This document shows positions 1 through 12,119 of a stretch of DNA of 64,000 bases, piece after piece; the first letter of the stretch is position 1, and every line of letters begins with the position of its first letter. This DNA is from Chrysoporthe austroafricana. Taxonomy: Eukaryota; Ascomycota; Sordariomycetes; Diaporthales; Cryphonectriaceae. The stretch lies in NCBI GenBank assembly GCA_001051155.2, contig JYIP02000013.1, positions 186,001-250,000 on the forward strand, in the 5' to 3' direction. Below the pieces are notes generated by a model that did no database searches, had not been told where the DNA came from, and worked only from the letters and a program-made list of their open reading frames with translations. The translations under genes were made by a program, and so were the position numbers.

Positions 1-862
1 TAGAAGGGAGGCCACTGATGTTATGCTGCTATAACTGGTAACGAACTAAGGTTAAATTAGCGTTTCTCAGTAATAATAATTAACGTTAATCAACCTTGCC
101 TTGCTTTAAATAAGGAAAGGGCTGTATAACTGGATGCACTAGGACTGTATCTACCTTGTTACGTCTCCTATCTCTGCCTTCGTGTTTTATGGCTCTTCCG
201 GGCGGTCTACGCCTCTATCACCTCTTAACTATCGCTAGAGAGATCGCCATAGCTACACGCTAGTCGGGAGGGGTAAAGTAATGCAGCCACAGGCCCCACA
301 AAGCTTCTCGGGACTCACTAACTTATATATAAAGAGTATATAGGATGTATTGCGCTAATTAGAACGGCTAGGGGGTATCAATCGGCCTGTTATGTTACGT
401 CAATCATGGAGCTGTGGACGCCACGGCTGCCACAAGCTGAAAAGAGCTGCTCCGTATGGGAATATGATCTAAGGCTGAGGTAAGACCTTTCAGGGAGCAT
501 TAGGTGTGATAAGGGCTTGGTTACTGGTGGTGGAGCTGTGATGGACAAGTCCTACTGCGCCATGAAATGAGGCTCTCCGTAAACGTGATGCTTACTGTAA
601 CGCCTGTGCCTCTTGCTGCGCAGAGTCTCAAGTACCAATACTGCCTCATCTCTAATTCAATGTCAGTATGGTAATACCGCATATTTTCAGCCGCTCAACA
701 CTAGTTTGAGCTATATAAATAATAATATTCGTCTTTCTGAACAACGAGGAAACTGATAGATTTTGTCACTTATCCTTTCCTCTCTTTTTATTTTCTCCCC
801 CTCTTTTCGTTATTATCACAACAAAAGCACCTTTGCACCTGTGCTTTGAACGGCTTCCGAAG
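1..862. other. no gene seen
   Basis: Moderately AT-rich sequence. Only short overlapping frames are present and none has a recognisable motif or a convincing splice structure. Confidence 0.5.
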
Positions 863-1744
863 ATGGCTGAACGAAAATATGATCCGCTACGAAGACGCCG
901 TTCCTCAACTTGGTGGTGGCAGGAACTGCTAAGTGTAACTGCGAGTCTGGGGTGTGTTGTTGCAGTGGGCGTAATACTTGGTGTTATGCAAAACAAACCT
1001 GAAAGTCATTGGACATTCTTTGTAAGTGATAGTGTCTGTCAGGCTCCGATTGCATTTCTCTTCCTCGTTCTGAAAGAAATATAAAATAAGCACAAGCCAT
1101 TAGGTCTACTAATCAATATGATACTAGATCAGTCTCAATGCAACAGTCGCCGCTTTTATCACAGCGGCGAAGTCAAGTACAATGTTTTCTGTAGCCGCTT
1201 GCATCGGCCAATGGAAATAGATTCATTATAAATCCAACAAAAGAAAGCTTCAAGACTTTGATATTATCGAGAATGCAGCAAGAGGGCCATACGGGTCCGC
1301 CGTTTTGCTCGCTAGGATTCCAGGAAGCGGACTGGCATCATTTGGTGTTGTCGTAGCTAAACTAGCATGACCGATCAGCTGCGGTCTGAATCAAACAGCA
1401 GCTTCATAGCGCATGGTCTTACTGCCAAAGCAGTAGTGGTCGTACGGGTCCAGTAGGCATGGCTAGCGCTTCCTTTTGTGGTTATAATATCATCTTCAAT
1501 GTCCTTGATTATGGTAATAGTCTACAGCCGGAAAAGTCGAAGTGTCGGGGTATGGAAATCCAGTTCGACTGCTCTGCTGTACCACTCAGTCATACGAACT
1601 AGCGGAACGTTGAGTACTCAGGTGGCAAACTCTCGACGGTTACAGAAACTGATAGCAACAATTAAGGTGAAACTGGACAATAATAGGAAGGAAGGTGTCG
1701 CATTTGATTCGTTCAAGATTGGAGACATGTTGAAATCAAGCTAA
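863..1744 (+). pseudogene. DUF3176 membrane protein relic
   Basis: The frame from ATG 863 gives an arginine-rich start, then WWWQELLSV and a hydrophobic helix followed by HWTFF. That is the usual beginning of fungal DUF3176 multi-pass membrane proteins, whose function is unknown. The similarity ends near 1025. A second family segment lies at about 1209-1371 (QWK, stop, IHYKSNKRKLQDFDII, then RGPYGSA); the TAG sits where a Trp would be expected, as TGG to TAG would give. A third segment at about 1478-1744 resembles the family C-terminus (VWKSSSTALLYH). The large extracellular middle part of normal members is absent. This is an internally deleted, stop-containing relic. The family assignment is from memory of the conserved blocks. 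Confidence 0.5.
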
Positions 1745-2641
1745 TTATGCTAATCTGGCTTTTTAAGCAAAAAGAAGCTGGAATTAGACTTCTAAAATTC
1801 CAATTTCGGGTTCCAGTATCCTTTTACAAAACAAGAAGATAATACGTTATTAGTTTAAAAAACTTTATAGCAGTAGCTTGGCTTCTTTCGCTAAAGCATC
1901 TTTGTTATTAACGATTTTCAGGCTATGCAGTCTTTTCGTAAATAGCCATACAGCAGTCAGTTTATAATCTCGGTCACACTAGTCTTTCAGGTTTGGTCCG
2001 TAAGCCCGTTCACGACCTTGTGGACAGCTCGAGCTTCCGTTTGTATCTTCTGCCCCTCTGCTCGATGTGCTTGCCCATCTTGTATTGTTTTATAGGGAAC
2101 GAAAGGGCTTTAAACGAGTGTATATTGAAGCTTATCGAGCTGAATTTCCTGGAAGGACGTGAAATCGACCTTGTATAGACGGCCATCCAGCCCCCCTATG
2201 CCCATGGAAAGGCCGTATTCCTTTCCTTACAGCTGATAAGATCCCGTTCTGGAGCAAATGTCGTTTCAGAGGCTCGGAAAGCTTTCTATTTAGGAAACCA
2301 CGATTCTTTACAGCTGTCAGAGGGGCTGGGAGCCCCTGGGTGCCTGAGAGGCTGCCTGAGAGCCTTGTCAATATTCAACAGCCTGAAGTCTAACCCCATT
2401 AGCTTCCATTTTCTTATTTTTCGCCCGGATCACTCGGTATGCGCTATTAAGGAAGCTTAATAAGCACCAACGCGGGCGGGGAACATGCAATAGTCATGCA
2501 GTCAGCAATACGTGTCACCACTCCGGCTGGGTACCAAGAGAACCCTTCCGCTGCTACTTGTACAAGCTCCATACTCCATATTCAACGCGCTGTATTTCGA
2601 GCGCTCCCTCCCATGTGTCTTCTGATTTCTGTGTTGCTCAC
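1745..2641. other. no gene seen
   Basis: AT-rich at first, then mixed. No frame has a motif. It holds the upstream side of the HET pseudogene. Confidence 0.45.
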
Positions 2642-4582
2642 ATGGCCAGGACCACCACCCAGCTACAAAGCGATAACATTGAGGATGGTCAGCCTAGCTT
2701 GTACAGACGGTTGTTCCCGGATGAGATACGCTCTTGCGCGTCAATCCAGACTCGTTAGCTCCCAGAGCCGGAAGTCTTGAGGTGGTGAAACTCGACGGAG
2801 CACCACCATACTACGCGTTGAGCCACTGCTGGGGAGATCAAGATCCAGATACGGCATTGCAGATTGATAATCATATAGTTGACGTATCATCCGACCTTGC
2901 TTCAGGGATCCTACGGCTTCGACAGCTTGCGGCCAAGAATTCGGAACTGGATGCTCCTCTCAAATATATATGGATCGACAACATCTGTATAACCAAATAG
3001 ATATCCCAGAGCGCTCTACACAGTTGAGACTAATGGGAAAGATCTATTCATAGTCTATCCGAACGTTGATCTGGCTTGGTCCCGAATTGAGCTCCTGTTC
3101 TGCAGCTTGGCAGCTTATCGACCGTATTTATGATATCTTTCGCGCTCAGTACGGAGGAGCAGAACTCCTGACCGACATCCCGGCAAAAATGTACTCAGAC
3201 TCGTCCCATGTTATGTCTGGATTGCCTCCATGGGACGATAACTTGTGGGCTTACCTAAGACAGCTGATAGGATTGCCATGGTTTTCAAGGATCTGGGTTG
3301 TTCAAGAAGTATGTCTGTCGCCGCAAGATCCAATTCTTCTTCACGGGAAATCCTTATATCCGTGGTACCGCCTTGGATGGGCAGCAGCATGGATGCGCCG
3401 GAATGGCTATATACGACGGGCGGAAATCCCCGAAAGCCTTCACAATATAGACGCTATATGCAGCATTCAACGATCGCGGACCAAATGGCCCCTCAACGCA
3501 TTGATATCCATAACGCAAGTCAAGTTCCACGCTACAGACCAGAGAGACAAAGTCTACGGAGTGCTTGGACTGGCCGCCGAGTGTCAAGATCTTTCTAATT
3601 TCCCTGATGCATTACGGCCCGACTATACGATTAGTGTGCCGCAATTGTACGAGAAAGTCGCTCGCTTCCTACTCCAGGCGAATTCTTCCCTTGCCATCCT
3701 GACTCGTGCGCACGGAGCAGGCGGTATTCTGACTAGAAGGCAACGACAACATGACTTTTCCGACTTGCCTTCGTGGGTTCCTGATTGGAGCGACTTTCGT
3801 ATGTTCAATCGAGGGATTCGGACAAGCCTTTCTTGGATCCATTATTCGGATATTTCCAAACCGCCCCGTTTGGGATTTCCAGAACAATACAATGCTGCAG
3901 CTGGGCTCACGCTACAGCTTCACGATACGACGAACCCTTCGATTCTCCGACTTGACGGCATTACATCGGAAGAAGTTGTCCGAATCGTTCCCTTCAATCC
4001 TCTAGACTTCTCGAATCGTATCAAATTTGAACAAATTTTTGCATATTCAATGGCACGCGTATGCAGAGCAGCAATGTCACTATTGAAACCAACAGACGTA
4101 TTAGGCTGGGCAAAGAACTTCATCAAGACAACTCCCGCTGAACAATACCATCTTGGCGGACGAGCGGAAGACCCGTGCTTCAGAGACGGTTTGGCTTATC
4201 TATATAACCACCTCTCAGGTGCTGAGGCTCAGAAGTCGCTCTTCGTATCCAAAAGTGGTGATGAGACAGCTATGGACCTACTTCAACATTTTTCAGATAG
4301 GGGACAGCCTGAGGAGTACGCAGCTCTAGCGCGCACCTACTGTTTTCACAGATCTTTCATATTAACCTCGGCAGGGCGGATGGGCATAGGTCCATCGATA
4401 TGTGTCTGGGTGATATTGTTGCGGTAATTCCAGGCGGTGGTGTACCGTATGTCTTAAGACAGCAGGGAATCAATTGGATTTTCGTGGGTGAGTTATATGT
4501 GCAGGGACTTATGAATGGCGAGGCGATTCTCGCATTTCAGCAAGGCATGGTGGTCCCGGGGGGGATATTAAATATCCGGTGA
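2642..4582 (+). pseudogene. HET-domain protein, frameshifted pseudogene
   Basis: HET proteins trigger heterokaryon-incompatibility cell death in ascomycetes. The likely start is ATG 2642 (MARTTTQLQS). The HET blocks are clear: PPYYALSHCWGD, then IWIDNICI, then IPERSTQLRLMGKIYS and TLIWLGPE. The C-terminal block GDIVAVIPGGGVPYVLR, usual for this HET subfamily, follows. Reading through needs at least three frame corrections, near 2730, 2990 and 4395, and crosses TAG 3051-3053, where the family usually reads YSQS (CAG to TAG). I could not explain these by introns. The long middle frame (3066-4427) is otherwise open, so decay looks fairly recent. Confidence 0.75.
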
Positions 4583-4997
4583 TTTCTGAGTACTGAAAGT
4601 TTTATAATAATGCACAGCCTATCCTTATCCAGTGTTTAACTCGAATTTATCAAACTTTGTGTTAGCTTTATGATTCGGTTGAAAGCATAATTATTCTAGT
4701 GGAAAACTACAGCTACGGTTCAGAACGCTGTGGAACTTAAAGCAGAGCGCTTAACAGCAATATCGTGTAGAAGTAATGATAGCAGGGCTGAAGACTTTGC
4801 GAAGACTTTGTTACTCCTAGGATTGTAAATCATACAACCTGTTTGGCGTTAATCAATACATTCTAGCAATTTAGTCTGATACAAATAACAATCAAAATAT
4901 TAAATAACGCCTCTCAGTTCTTCCATATGCCATTCAATATATATAATATCCAATTTTCAGGGTTTGGAGCAAGCATCGCTGCTATACAAGCTCGGAT
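4583..4997. other. intergenic, no gene seen
   Basis: AT-rich sequence between the HET pseudogene and the first palindrome array. Nothing recognisable. Confidence 0.5.
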
Positions 4998-5360
4998 AAG
5001 GATTGTGGACTGCAATTCTGGGAGCAATTTATTCTGCAATTATATCATAGCTGCTTTACGAATCTGGTGAGGATTGTGTATTATAATCCTCGTACATTTC
5101 CGTAGGGATTGTGGGCTATTCTGCCCGAGTACCGGCTGAATTTCCCTGCGCCTGGGAATTCGCACGTAGGAGGGTTGTGACTTACAATCCTCGTTGTATT
5201 ACATGACGATTGTATTTCACAATCCTCACGATCCTCACAGTGCATCGTACCCCACAATCTTTAATCTTCAGCTCCAACCCCACGATTCACAGACGTACTT
5301 CTGTGCCGACCTGAAAAGCCCACAATCCCTACCACAAGAAGTGGAGATCGCGAGCCACAA
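4998..5360. repeat. palindrome array P1 (GAGGATTGT / ACAATCCTC)
   Basis: At least five copies of an imperfect palindrome, arms GAGGATTGT and ACAATCCTC around 4-5 central bases, at about 4998-5019, 5069-5091, 5112-5138, 5169-5192 and 5201-5225, plus half-units up to 5360. Individual copies differ, so it is not a recent tandem duplication. It ends about 100 bases before the start of gene A, so it lies in that gene's promoter. Confidence 0.8.
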
Positions 5361-5464
5361 TCCTCAGCGAAACCAAACCTGGTTTCCAGCTGCGGTCGCG
5401 TCACCTTTTAAACACAACGATCGCAGCACCCAACCCAGCCGTGCTACACACGCCCAACGACAAG

Positions 5465-6895
5465 ATGGCGCCATCACCCATGGACAAGGAGCAGCGCGAG
5501 GCCGAGGCCGACATGGCGCGGTTCCTCGCGACACAGCGGCCGTCGTTATCTGAGGCGCAGTACCGCGCCCTGGTGCCCCAGCCCGTGCACGATGAGCACT
5601 GGTCGGAGCAGGACGAGCGCGACCTCGAGTCACGGCGCATGACAGAGCCCTAGTACGCGTTCATCAGGAGCTACGACGTCTTCAACAAGAACACGCCCGC
5701 GCGATTCCTCTGGAGGCTGTTCCCGCGCATCTACCGCAGGCTGCCCACCGACCTGTTCTCGGTCGCAAACGGGCTCGAGGTGGACGTGTCGAGCAACGCG
5801 TCCCCCAACAACATCATGTGGTCGACCAAGTTCAACGACGCCCTCTCGTCCTTCGCGCTGAACGGATTCTGGACGTGGAACGCAGACTGGGACTTCCCCA
5901 TCATGGCACAGCTGCTGCAGCTGGCGGTCATTTGCAGAAAGAACGACTGCCGCGGCTGGCGACTCGTCAACCACGCCGAGGACCTGTTCGTCGACGAGCT
6001 GATCGCCGAGCTCCAGCGCGGCGACGGTCGACACAGCACCATAGTGGAGGTCCTGGATCGGGTGGACGCGAGGATGGACCCCGCCAAGAGGCCCAGCCAG
6101 TTCCGTGTCCTGTTTCGAGCCATGGCCAACAAGATGTTCACCAGCAGCAGGCCCAAGCTGGTCAGCGGCTCTCCAGGGCTCTACAAGGTGTCTACAAAGG
6201 ATCTGGAGCACCTGAACGAGGTCCTGAGCTCGTTCGGCCCATGTCACGAGAGAATCGGGCTGTGGGGCGCAGTTTCTGGCTCCGTATGGAAGAGCGTGCT
6301 GGACAGGGCCCGACCCAAAGAGTCCCAGAAGTCTGAGACGCCCCAGAGCAACGCGACTCTGGTCGAGGTCCTCTCTCTTGCGTTCGCAGCGAGAGAGAGA
6401 GACGTAATCAAGGCGCAGAGGGCAGCCCAGGCAGCTCAGGCGGCAGGGTCGGCAGGGCCGGCAGGGCCGGCAGCTCAAGCAGCGCAGGCAGCACAGCCGG
6501 CAGCGCAGGCAGCTCAAGCAGCGCAGGCAGCAGAGCCTGCCGCTCAGGCAGCAGAGCCGGCAGCTCAGGCAGTACAGCCTGCAGCTCAGGCAGTACAGCC
6601 TGCAGCTCAGGCAGCACAACCTGCAGCGCAGGCAATACAGCCTGCAGTACAGCCTGTTCAGCCTCTTGAGGCTGCCGCGCCAAGCACAGGCACGGCTAGC
6701 TCGAGAGGGCGCCGAGGAGGACGCGGCACCCGCGGCGGTATCAGCACCCGGGCAGTCTCGCATCAGCCCCAACGTCAAGACAAGAGACCAGCGGCCGACG
6801 AAGAAGGGGAGGCTAGCGCTCCGAAGCGGCGCAGGAATGCGCCGCACAGAATCCTGCCCAACGTGTCGGCGTTTTATCTGGCTGTCGCGCCGTAA
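5465..6895 (+). CDS. family gene A: Ala/Gln-repeat protein with RGG box and NLS, one in-frame TAG
   Basis: One frame of 477 codons runs from ATG 5465 (context CAAGATGG) to 6895, interrupted only by TAG 5651-5653. After the TAG the frame continues as YAFIRSYDVF and stays open. Residues ~60-310 form a compact region with no recognised fold. Residues ~320-400 are a low-complexity run of Ala/Gln/Pro (AAQAAQ, PAAQAV). The tail has an RGG box (GRRGGRGTRGG) and a bipartite nuclear signal (KR, 12 residues, KRRR), suggesting a nuclear RNA- or DNA-binding protein. The TAG could be a mutated CAG. It could also be the end of an in-frame 69-nt intron (5585-5653), but that donor (GTGCAC) is poor. The module SNATLVEVLSLAF...RDVIKAQ recurs upstream of gene D. 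Function unknown. Confidence 0.55.
6418..6664 (+). repeat. GC-rich minisatellite inside gene A
   Basis: Degenerate repeats of about 15 bases, mostly GCAGCTCAGGCAG-like, encoding the Ala/Gln/Pro tract. The track stays in frame throughout, as expected if length changes are tolerated in the protein. Confidence 0.75.
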
Positions 6896-6984
6896 GGAGC
6901 AGCAACCGTCTTTCCGAAATAGTCTATAGGCAGTTAGATTTAATTATACCTCTATAATGCAGTAAACAAAGATGAATAAAAGTC

Positions 6985-7455
6985 AGCAAATCCACCGCAT
7001 TGTCGTACCTGACATGGCTACAAGATGGCAGTAAAGATAGATGACAACTGAGATAAAGAGGATAATAGCATAATGTCTAATAATATGCCGGACTAGTATT
7101 TTAGGAAAACTTTTATTAATATTATCAAAAGTTTTAAACTTATACAGATAATAATTGAGATAAAGACAATAAGCCAAGATAAAGAGGATAATAGCATAAT
7201 ATTTAATAATATGCCAGATTAATATTCTAGAAAAACTTTTATAAATATTATTAAAAGTTTTAAACTTATATAGATAATGGTTAAAACAAAGACGATAATA
7301 GCATAATATCTAATAATATGCCAGACTAATATTCTAGAAAAACTTTTATGAATATTATCAAAAGTTTTAAACTTACGTAGATGACAGTTGAGATAAGGAG
7401 GATGATAGCGTGATGTCTAACTACATGCCGGACTAGTATTTATGAAAAAGTTTTG
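6985..7455. repeat. AT-rich tandem repeat, ~107-126 bp unit
   Basis: Landmark GATAATAGCATAAT recurs at 7061, 7187 and 7294, with a variant GATGATAGCGTGAT at 7401, so units of 126, 107 and 107 bases. Each unit ends in an AT-rich stretch containing AAAAGTTTTAAACTTA. It fills the gap between the convergent 3' ends of genes A and B. Confidence 0.85.
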
Positions 7456-7476
7456 ATTGAGGCTACGAAAGCGAAA

Positions 7477-9585
7477 CTACGTATCCACGCCCAGGATCTC
7501 GCTCTGGCCAAACTCAATCTCCATCGTGTCCTTGTTGCAGACACGGAACTCGAGACAATTCTCGACATTTCGGCAGATCAAATTGTGGCAGTGGCACAGG
7601 GGATCGCCGCCGGACAGGCGCTCGTCCGACGGGTCGAGCAGGATCCACGCACTGAAGCAGTGCCACTCGTCGGCACCGCGGCTGCTGGTAGCGATCGCCT
7701 TGAGCTTGGTGGGAGCCTTCGGCCAGCCCATGGCGCTCGCCAGGCCAGACACCATAGCCTTGATCGCTGGCGGGTTCTCATCCGACACCCTGACCTTGAT
7801 GTCGCGGAGGGCCGCCGAGAGCTGGTCACATACGGACTTGTAGTCGTTGTCCGCACTCGTGAACAGGCTGCTAGAGTCCCTACGCACACGCTTCCGGCTC
7901 TAGCCCTTGTCAGCCGCCTGCGTGCCGAACGACTCCATCTTCTGCGTCAGCAGAGCTACAGCCCTATCAAAATGAATTGTGGACAGGACGTCGGCCGCGC
8001 GCTGGGCGTCCCTGGCCCTGAGCTTCTCCTCTAGCTGCTGCACCTCGCGGGCTAGCCTATGGTTCTCCTCCCGGATGTGCCGGGCCTCCCGCTCGAAGCT
8101 GGCCTGGCTGCCGGACGAGCCTGGCGCCGCGGGCGGGCCCGCCCTGAGCTCCGCCACCTCGAGCGCCAGCCTGGCCCGCTCTGCCTGCGCCTCTGCGATC
8201 CGGGCTTCGGCTTCTGCGAGCCGGGCCTTGCGCTCCGACAAGTCTGCGCCCGCCTTCTCCGGGGCCTTCCTGTAGGCTTCCTCCCGCCCAGCCGCGGCCC
8301 GGATGACGTCTCTCGAGATGGTGTCCAGCTTCGAGAAGACGCTCCCCTCCCAGTCGTCCACCCTGCCCGCCAACATGGAGACACCGTTGTTGATCCCGGC
8401 GAGATCCAGCCTGGTGTCAACGCCGCTGCTGTGGATTGTCTCCCTCAAGTCGTTGAGGGTGAGCCACAGGTCGTCGAACTCGCGCTGGAAATCCGACCGC
8501 AGGTCCGACACCTGCTCCTCCATCAGTTCATTCACGTCGCCGATGGCCCGGACCAGATCCAGGTGGAGACGGCCGCGGGAGTTGTCGACGATCCTGTCGA
8601 CGCGCTCGACGGTGTTGTTCTCGGCCGTGTTGACGTGGGCCACGATCCCATCGCGTGCCGACCCGACCTCGTCGCCTAGCTTCTGCTGCGACTCGTCGAC
8701 GCGGCGAAGAGTGGCCTCCCTGGCAGACGACAGCTGCGTAGCGACCTTGGCCTCTGCCCCGTCCACCTTCTCCGTCATCTCCGCCTTCGCAGCTGCGATG
8801 GCCTGGCGGGTCTCTTGGAAGTGGTCGTCGGCGCGCGTGGCCATCTTGTTCAGGGCACCGGCTACGTTATCGACTAGCATACCCTGCGTCAGCTCCTGGA
8901 ACGACGTTAGACCCCCCTGGAGCCGCCCGATCTTGGCCACGAGCTGTGTGGAGGACGCGGCCAGCTCCGTGTCGAAGTGACCGGTCATGCTCGATGCGGA
9001 CGACAAGACCGCCTCTCGAACACCCTGTATGCCGTCTGCGAGTCGTGTCTCGGACGAAGCGAGGGATGCGTCGATTTCCTGTTTCAGGTTAGCCACGGAC
9101 GCCGGCACCATCGAGCAGACGCTCTCCTCCAACCTCGCCTCTGACGATGACAGGCCTGCACGGACGGCGTCGATCTTTGCCGTTATGATATCGATCTCTG
9201 CTATCATGTCCTCGACCTGGGCGCTCACCACCTTGGTGGTATCCACAAGGCTCTTTTCTGCAGCATCTGCGTCTTTCTCGGCCTGGAACCTCTTCTTGGC
9301 CTCGTCGAGGGCCGCCTGCTGGCTGGCTACCTCGGCCAGCATGGCCTCGCCGGCCTTCTTGCAGACCTGCAGCGCTTCCGCGACGGTGTAACGGTAGTTG
9401 CTCCGCCGATGGTGTGTGACGAAGAGTCTTCCTACCATTCCTCTTTTGAAAAGGGCATTCTTGAGCTCCTTCTCAAACTCCTTCTTGAACTCTTCCGCGA
9501 TTTCCTTCTCACGCTCCATCAGCTTCTCGAGCTCTTCCATGCAGCTCATCGCACGCGCCATGTCGTTCATCAGAGAGGGATCCAT
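7477..9585 (-). CDS. family gene B: long coiled-coil protein, one in-frame TAG
   Basis: Starts at ATG 9585 (MDPSLMNDMARAM), chosen because the upstream frame is not protein-like. The frame runs 703 codons to 7477, broken only by TAG 7902-7900 (DKG, stop, SRKRV). Almost all of residues 20-560 is charged heptad-type coiled coil (MEREKEIAEEFKKEFEKEL near the start; several 'EAR/AEAxIAEAQAERARL' stretches near residue 470-530). After the TAG, about 140 residues include a WHCFSAW and CHCHNLICRN cysteine/histidine segment that looks globular. The TAG may be a mutated CAG. Alternatively a 60-nt in-frame intron (7959-7900; donor GTAGCT, branch GCTGAC) would remove it; this is a reasonable intron. Head-to-head with gene C. 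No family recognised. Confidence 0.6.
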
Positions 9586-10271
9586 CTTGTGATAAAGGTG
9601 ATTGAGTGCACCAACGAAAAACGTGAAAAAAAACAAGCAACTAGACTCACAACTGCGAGTGGTGTCACTGTTGGCGAAGTCGCGTCTACACGTCTGCAGT
9701 AGATGAAAGTAGAAGTTCTCAGCCCTGCAGCCAGACCCCTGTCCTTGTCGCTTCAGCCTTGCCGCCGGCAGGGACGCGGCCGGCAGAGAAAGGCTGTAGG
9801 AAGTGTAATTGGGGTCAAACGGCAATGTATCGGATGGTCTGAATTACTTCAACCTAGCCAGGCAAACAGCTGGCTATTTGTAATTTTCCTTCCTATACGG
9901 ACTATCGTCGGGTCAATTAAAGCCATTCAGAATATTCACCCTGAGGGATATGACGTGCCACAGCCCATGCCGAGGAGCAACAGTCACCTATTGAGAATGG
10001 AACAAATTGAATGAGTACTGAGAATTCTTTCTACTTAGTACCAAATAGAACCAGAGGGGCTGGAAAAAGGTCATTCATAGTTTTACAAGCATAAAACGCC
10101 GGGTTAGGGTCCTGGTTGCTCCCCTTTTCCCATACGCAAGTTTTCACCACAGACTCTCACTGATTGTCCAAAGTCAAATACCAAAGCCCAGGTACCAGAC
10201 AAACACCACAAAACCCACACCATACCACACTGTCAACCGAAGCAGATATCCCCCCTCCGACAAACGATACC
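9586..10271. promoter_or_regulatory. divergent promoter between genes B and C
   Basis: A 686-base spacer between two outward-facing starts, holding both 5' regions. No copies of the GAGGATTGT palindrome are seen here, unlike the other family spacers. No individual regulatory site can be named. Confidence 0.4.
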
Positions 10272-12011
10272 ATGGCGACGCTCGACGAGTCTGATATTCG
10301 GCGCGAGTCGATGGACCAGCAGAAGTATCTACTGCAGCGAACATGGCCGCAGCCTCTAGGCACGAGCTTGGCCGAGGAGGGCGGCGAGGTCAGCGAGTGG
10401 ACAGATAGGGAGCGGTCTGCTGTCGATGCTGCAGTGCTGATGATCAGAAAGATCCTCAGCCACACTGACCCCAGGGTGGACGACTACGACAAGGAGGGGC
10501 CTACGAAGGACAAGGACATCGGGGAGAGGGGGAGCGGGGAGCGGAAATGCGCCCTGCTAAGCTACGCGTGGAAGAACCTTCCTGCGGGACTGAGCTACGT
10601 GACGGGCGACGGACAGCCCGACGCTGATGCCCTGGCGCACCAGCGGCGTCTGTTTCTGACGATCATGACGACCAAGAAGTGGGAGAGGGCCGTCCAATAC
10701 GGCGTTACGTTTCAGGACCTTATGGAGAGCGAGGGCATGCACCGGTTCTTCTGGTCACGCCCGGAGCTGCTTTTCTGGTCCGGGTTCGAGACCGTCGACC
10801 AGGGAAACGAGCTCCAGCCGATCGTCACACTCCCCACGCCTGCACACGGGGATCGAAGCGTAACGTTCCAGGTGCAGCCGCAGAGCATAGAGGTGCGGGC
10901 TCACCTAGCTGCCTATAGCCTAGTGTCCTTCACCTGGGACGGGCAGGCGACGTTGGGCGAGGTGCTCAACGCCAAGTCTTACCGGTGGGAAGAGGCGAGC
11001 GGCGGGCCGGTGCATACCTGGATCCCCAAGCCATGGCTTTCTGGAGCGCTATGCATCCGAGTCCGGTACGACCCTGGCGAGCGCAACGATGCGCCCCGCT
11101 TCGAAGCCCTGGCCTCTGTCAGCATCTGTCCGAAGCAGGTGAGAGAGGACCATGCTGGTGTCGGGACGGTTGTGCCCGGTACCGAACACCAGATATATAA
11201 TCTGGTGGCTGCGGTCAGGCTTGGTGAGGAAGGTGGTCCTGATCTCGTCCGAATCTATACCAAGACCGGCGAATTCGTCTGTCCCCCAGAGATCAGACTC
11301 AAGAAGCCGGTACATGTGGACGATGGGTGGAGACTCGGCGAGGTCGGGCACGTCTATATGCTGTACTACATGTGGGCACAAGACCCGCCCGCCTGGCCTC
11401 TCGAAGAAGTCCCATGCCATTTCGGCGCCGAGTACGATCTCAACTCTGCTCTCTACAGCGACATGGCGCTGTCTGGACCCGACGATGAGGGCTGGCGAGC
11501 CTCAACCGTTTCCAGCTATCAACAGCCTGCAGCCCGCTCGCCACTGCAGCCGAACGCTCCGAGAGGCTCGAGGGCGGACCTGCAGGGAGCGCCTCGTCGC
11601 CAGCATGAGGCCCCTGAGAGTGGCCAGAGGGACCAGCACTTGTCTGCGGATCAGATGGCTGTCTGCTTCTCCCTAGGCTTCCTGAGCGGCACCCTGGATG
11701 CTACCCTGGCCCGTATGAACCAGCTGCGCAATAAACTGGCCACCTGGGGCACGTTCGAGGAGATGGAGATGGACCTCGACGCGCTCAACGCCGAGATGAA
11801 TGACCTCGAGGTCAGGGAGAACCAGCTAAAGGTGGCCATACAGGACCATGTGGAGGCACGGGAGGCACTGGCCAAAAAGGCCGAGGAGGCACGGGATGCG
11901 GTGGCCAAGAAGATCGAGGAGGCCGAGGAGGCGCTGGCCCAGGCTGATGCGGAGATCCAGCGGCTCGAGGACCTCAAGGTCGTTCGGGACTACTTCTCCC
12001 AGTATCTGTAG
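10272..12011 (+). CDS. family gene C: uninterrupted protein with C-terminal coiled coil
   Basis: Start ATG 10272 has context ACCATGG; an upstream in-frame ATG at 10164 precedes a low-quality leader, so it is not preferred. The product is 579 aa, single exon. Residues ~1-420 are globular with no recognised domain (aromatic-rich: FFWSRPELLFWSGF). Residues ~420-470 are Pro/Gln/Arg-rich and probably disordered. Residues ~470-579 are a coiled coil (VRENQLKVAIQDHVEAREAL) ending DLKVVRDYFSQYL. This coiled coil and its 3' flank are also found at the end of gene D, so the two genes share a C-terminal module. It is one of two family members without any internal stop. Function unknown; structural or scaffolding is a guess from the coiled coil. 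Confidence 0.75.
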   Translation: MATLDESDIRRESMDQQKYLLQRTWPQPLGTSLAEEGGEVSEWTDRERSAVDAAVLMIRKILSHTDPRVDDYDKEGPTKDKDIGERGSGERKCALLSYAWKNLPAGLSYVTGDGQPDADALAHQRRLFLTIMTTKKWERAVQYGVTFQDLMESEGMHRFFWSRPELLFWSGFETVDQGNELQPIVTLPTPAHGDRSVTFQVQPQSIEVRAHLAAYSLVSFTWDGQATLGEVLNAKSYRWEEASGGPVHTWIPKPWLSGALCIRVRYDPGERNDAPRFEALASVSICPKQVREDHAGVGTVVPGTEHQIYNLVAAVRLGEEGGPDLVRIYTKTGEFVCPPEIRLKKPVHVDDGWRLGEVGHVYMLYYMWAQDPPAWPLEEVPCHFGAEYDLNSALYSDMALSGPDDEGWRASTVSSYQQPAARSPLQPNAPRGSRADLQGAPRRQHEAPESGQRDQHLSADQMAVCFSLGFLSGTLDATLARMNQLRNKLATWGTFEEMEMDLDALNAEMNDLEVRENQLKVAIQDHVEAREALAKKAEEARDAVAKKIEEAEEALAQADAEIQRLEDLKVVRDYFSQYL

Positions 12012-12119
12012 CCGGGGTATTTCGAAGCACTTTTATAGTTTAGTCGTATCGAATTGATTATATTTGATTTGCAATTTTATCGAATAGCTATTAGCTGCAA
12101 AGGCCCGATCAAAGGATAT

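Noticed and set aside
5630..6847. Long minus-strand frame (405 codons) opposite gene A
   Set aside because: It is the antisense shadow of the Ala/Gln repeat, giving Cys/Leu-rich nonsense (CCLRC runs).
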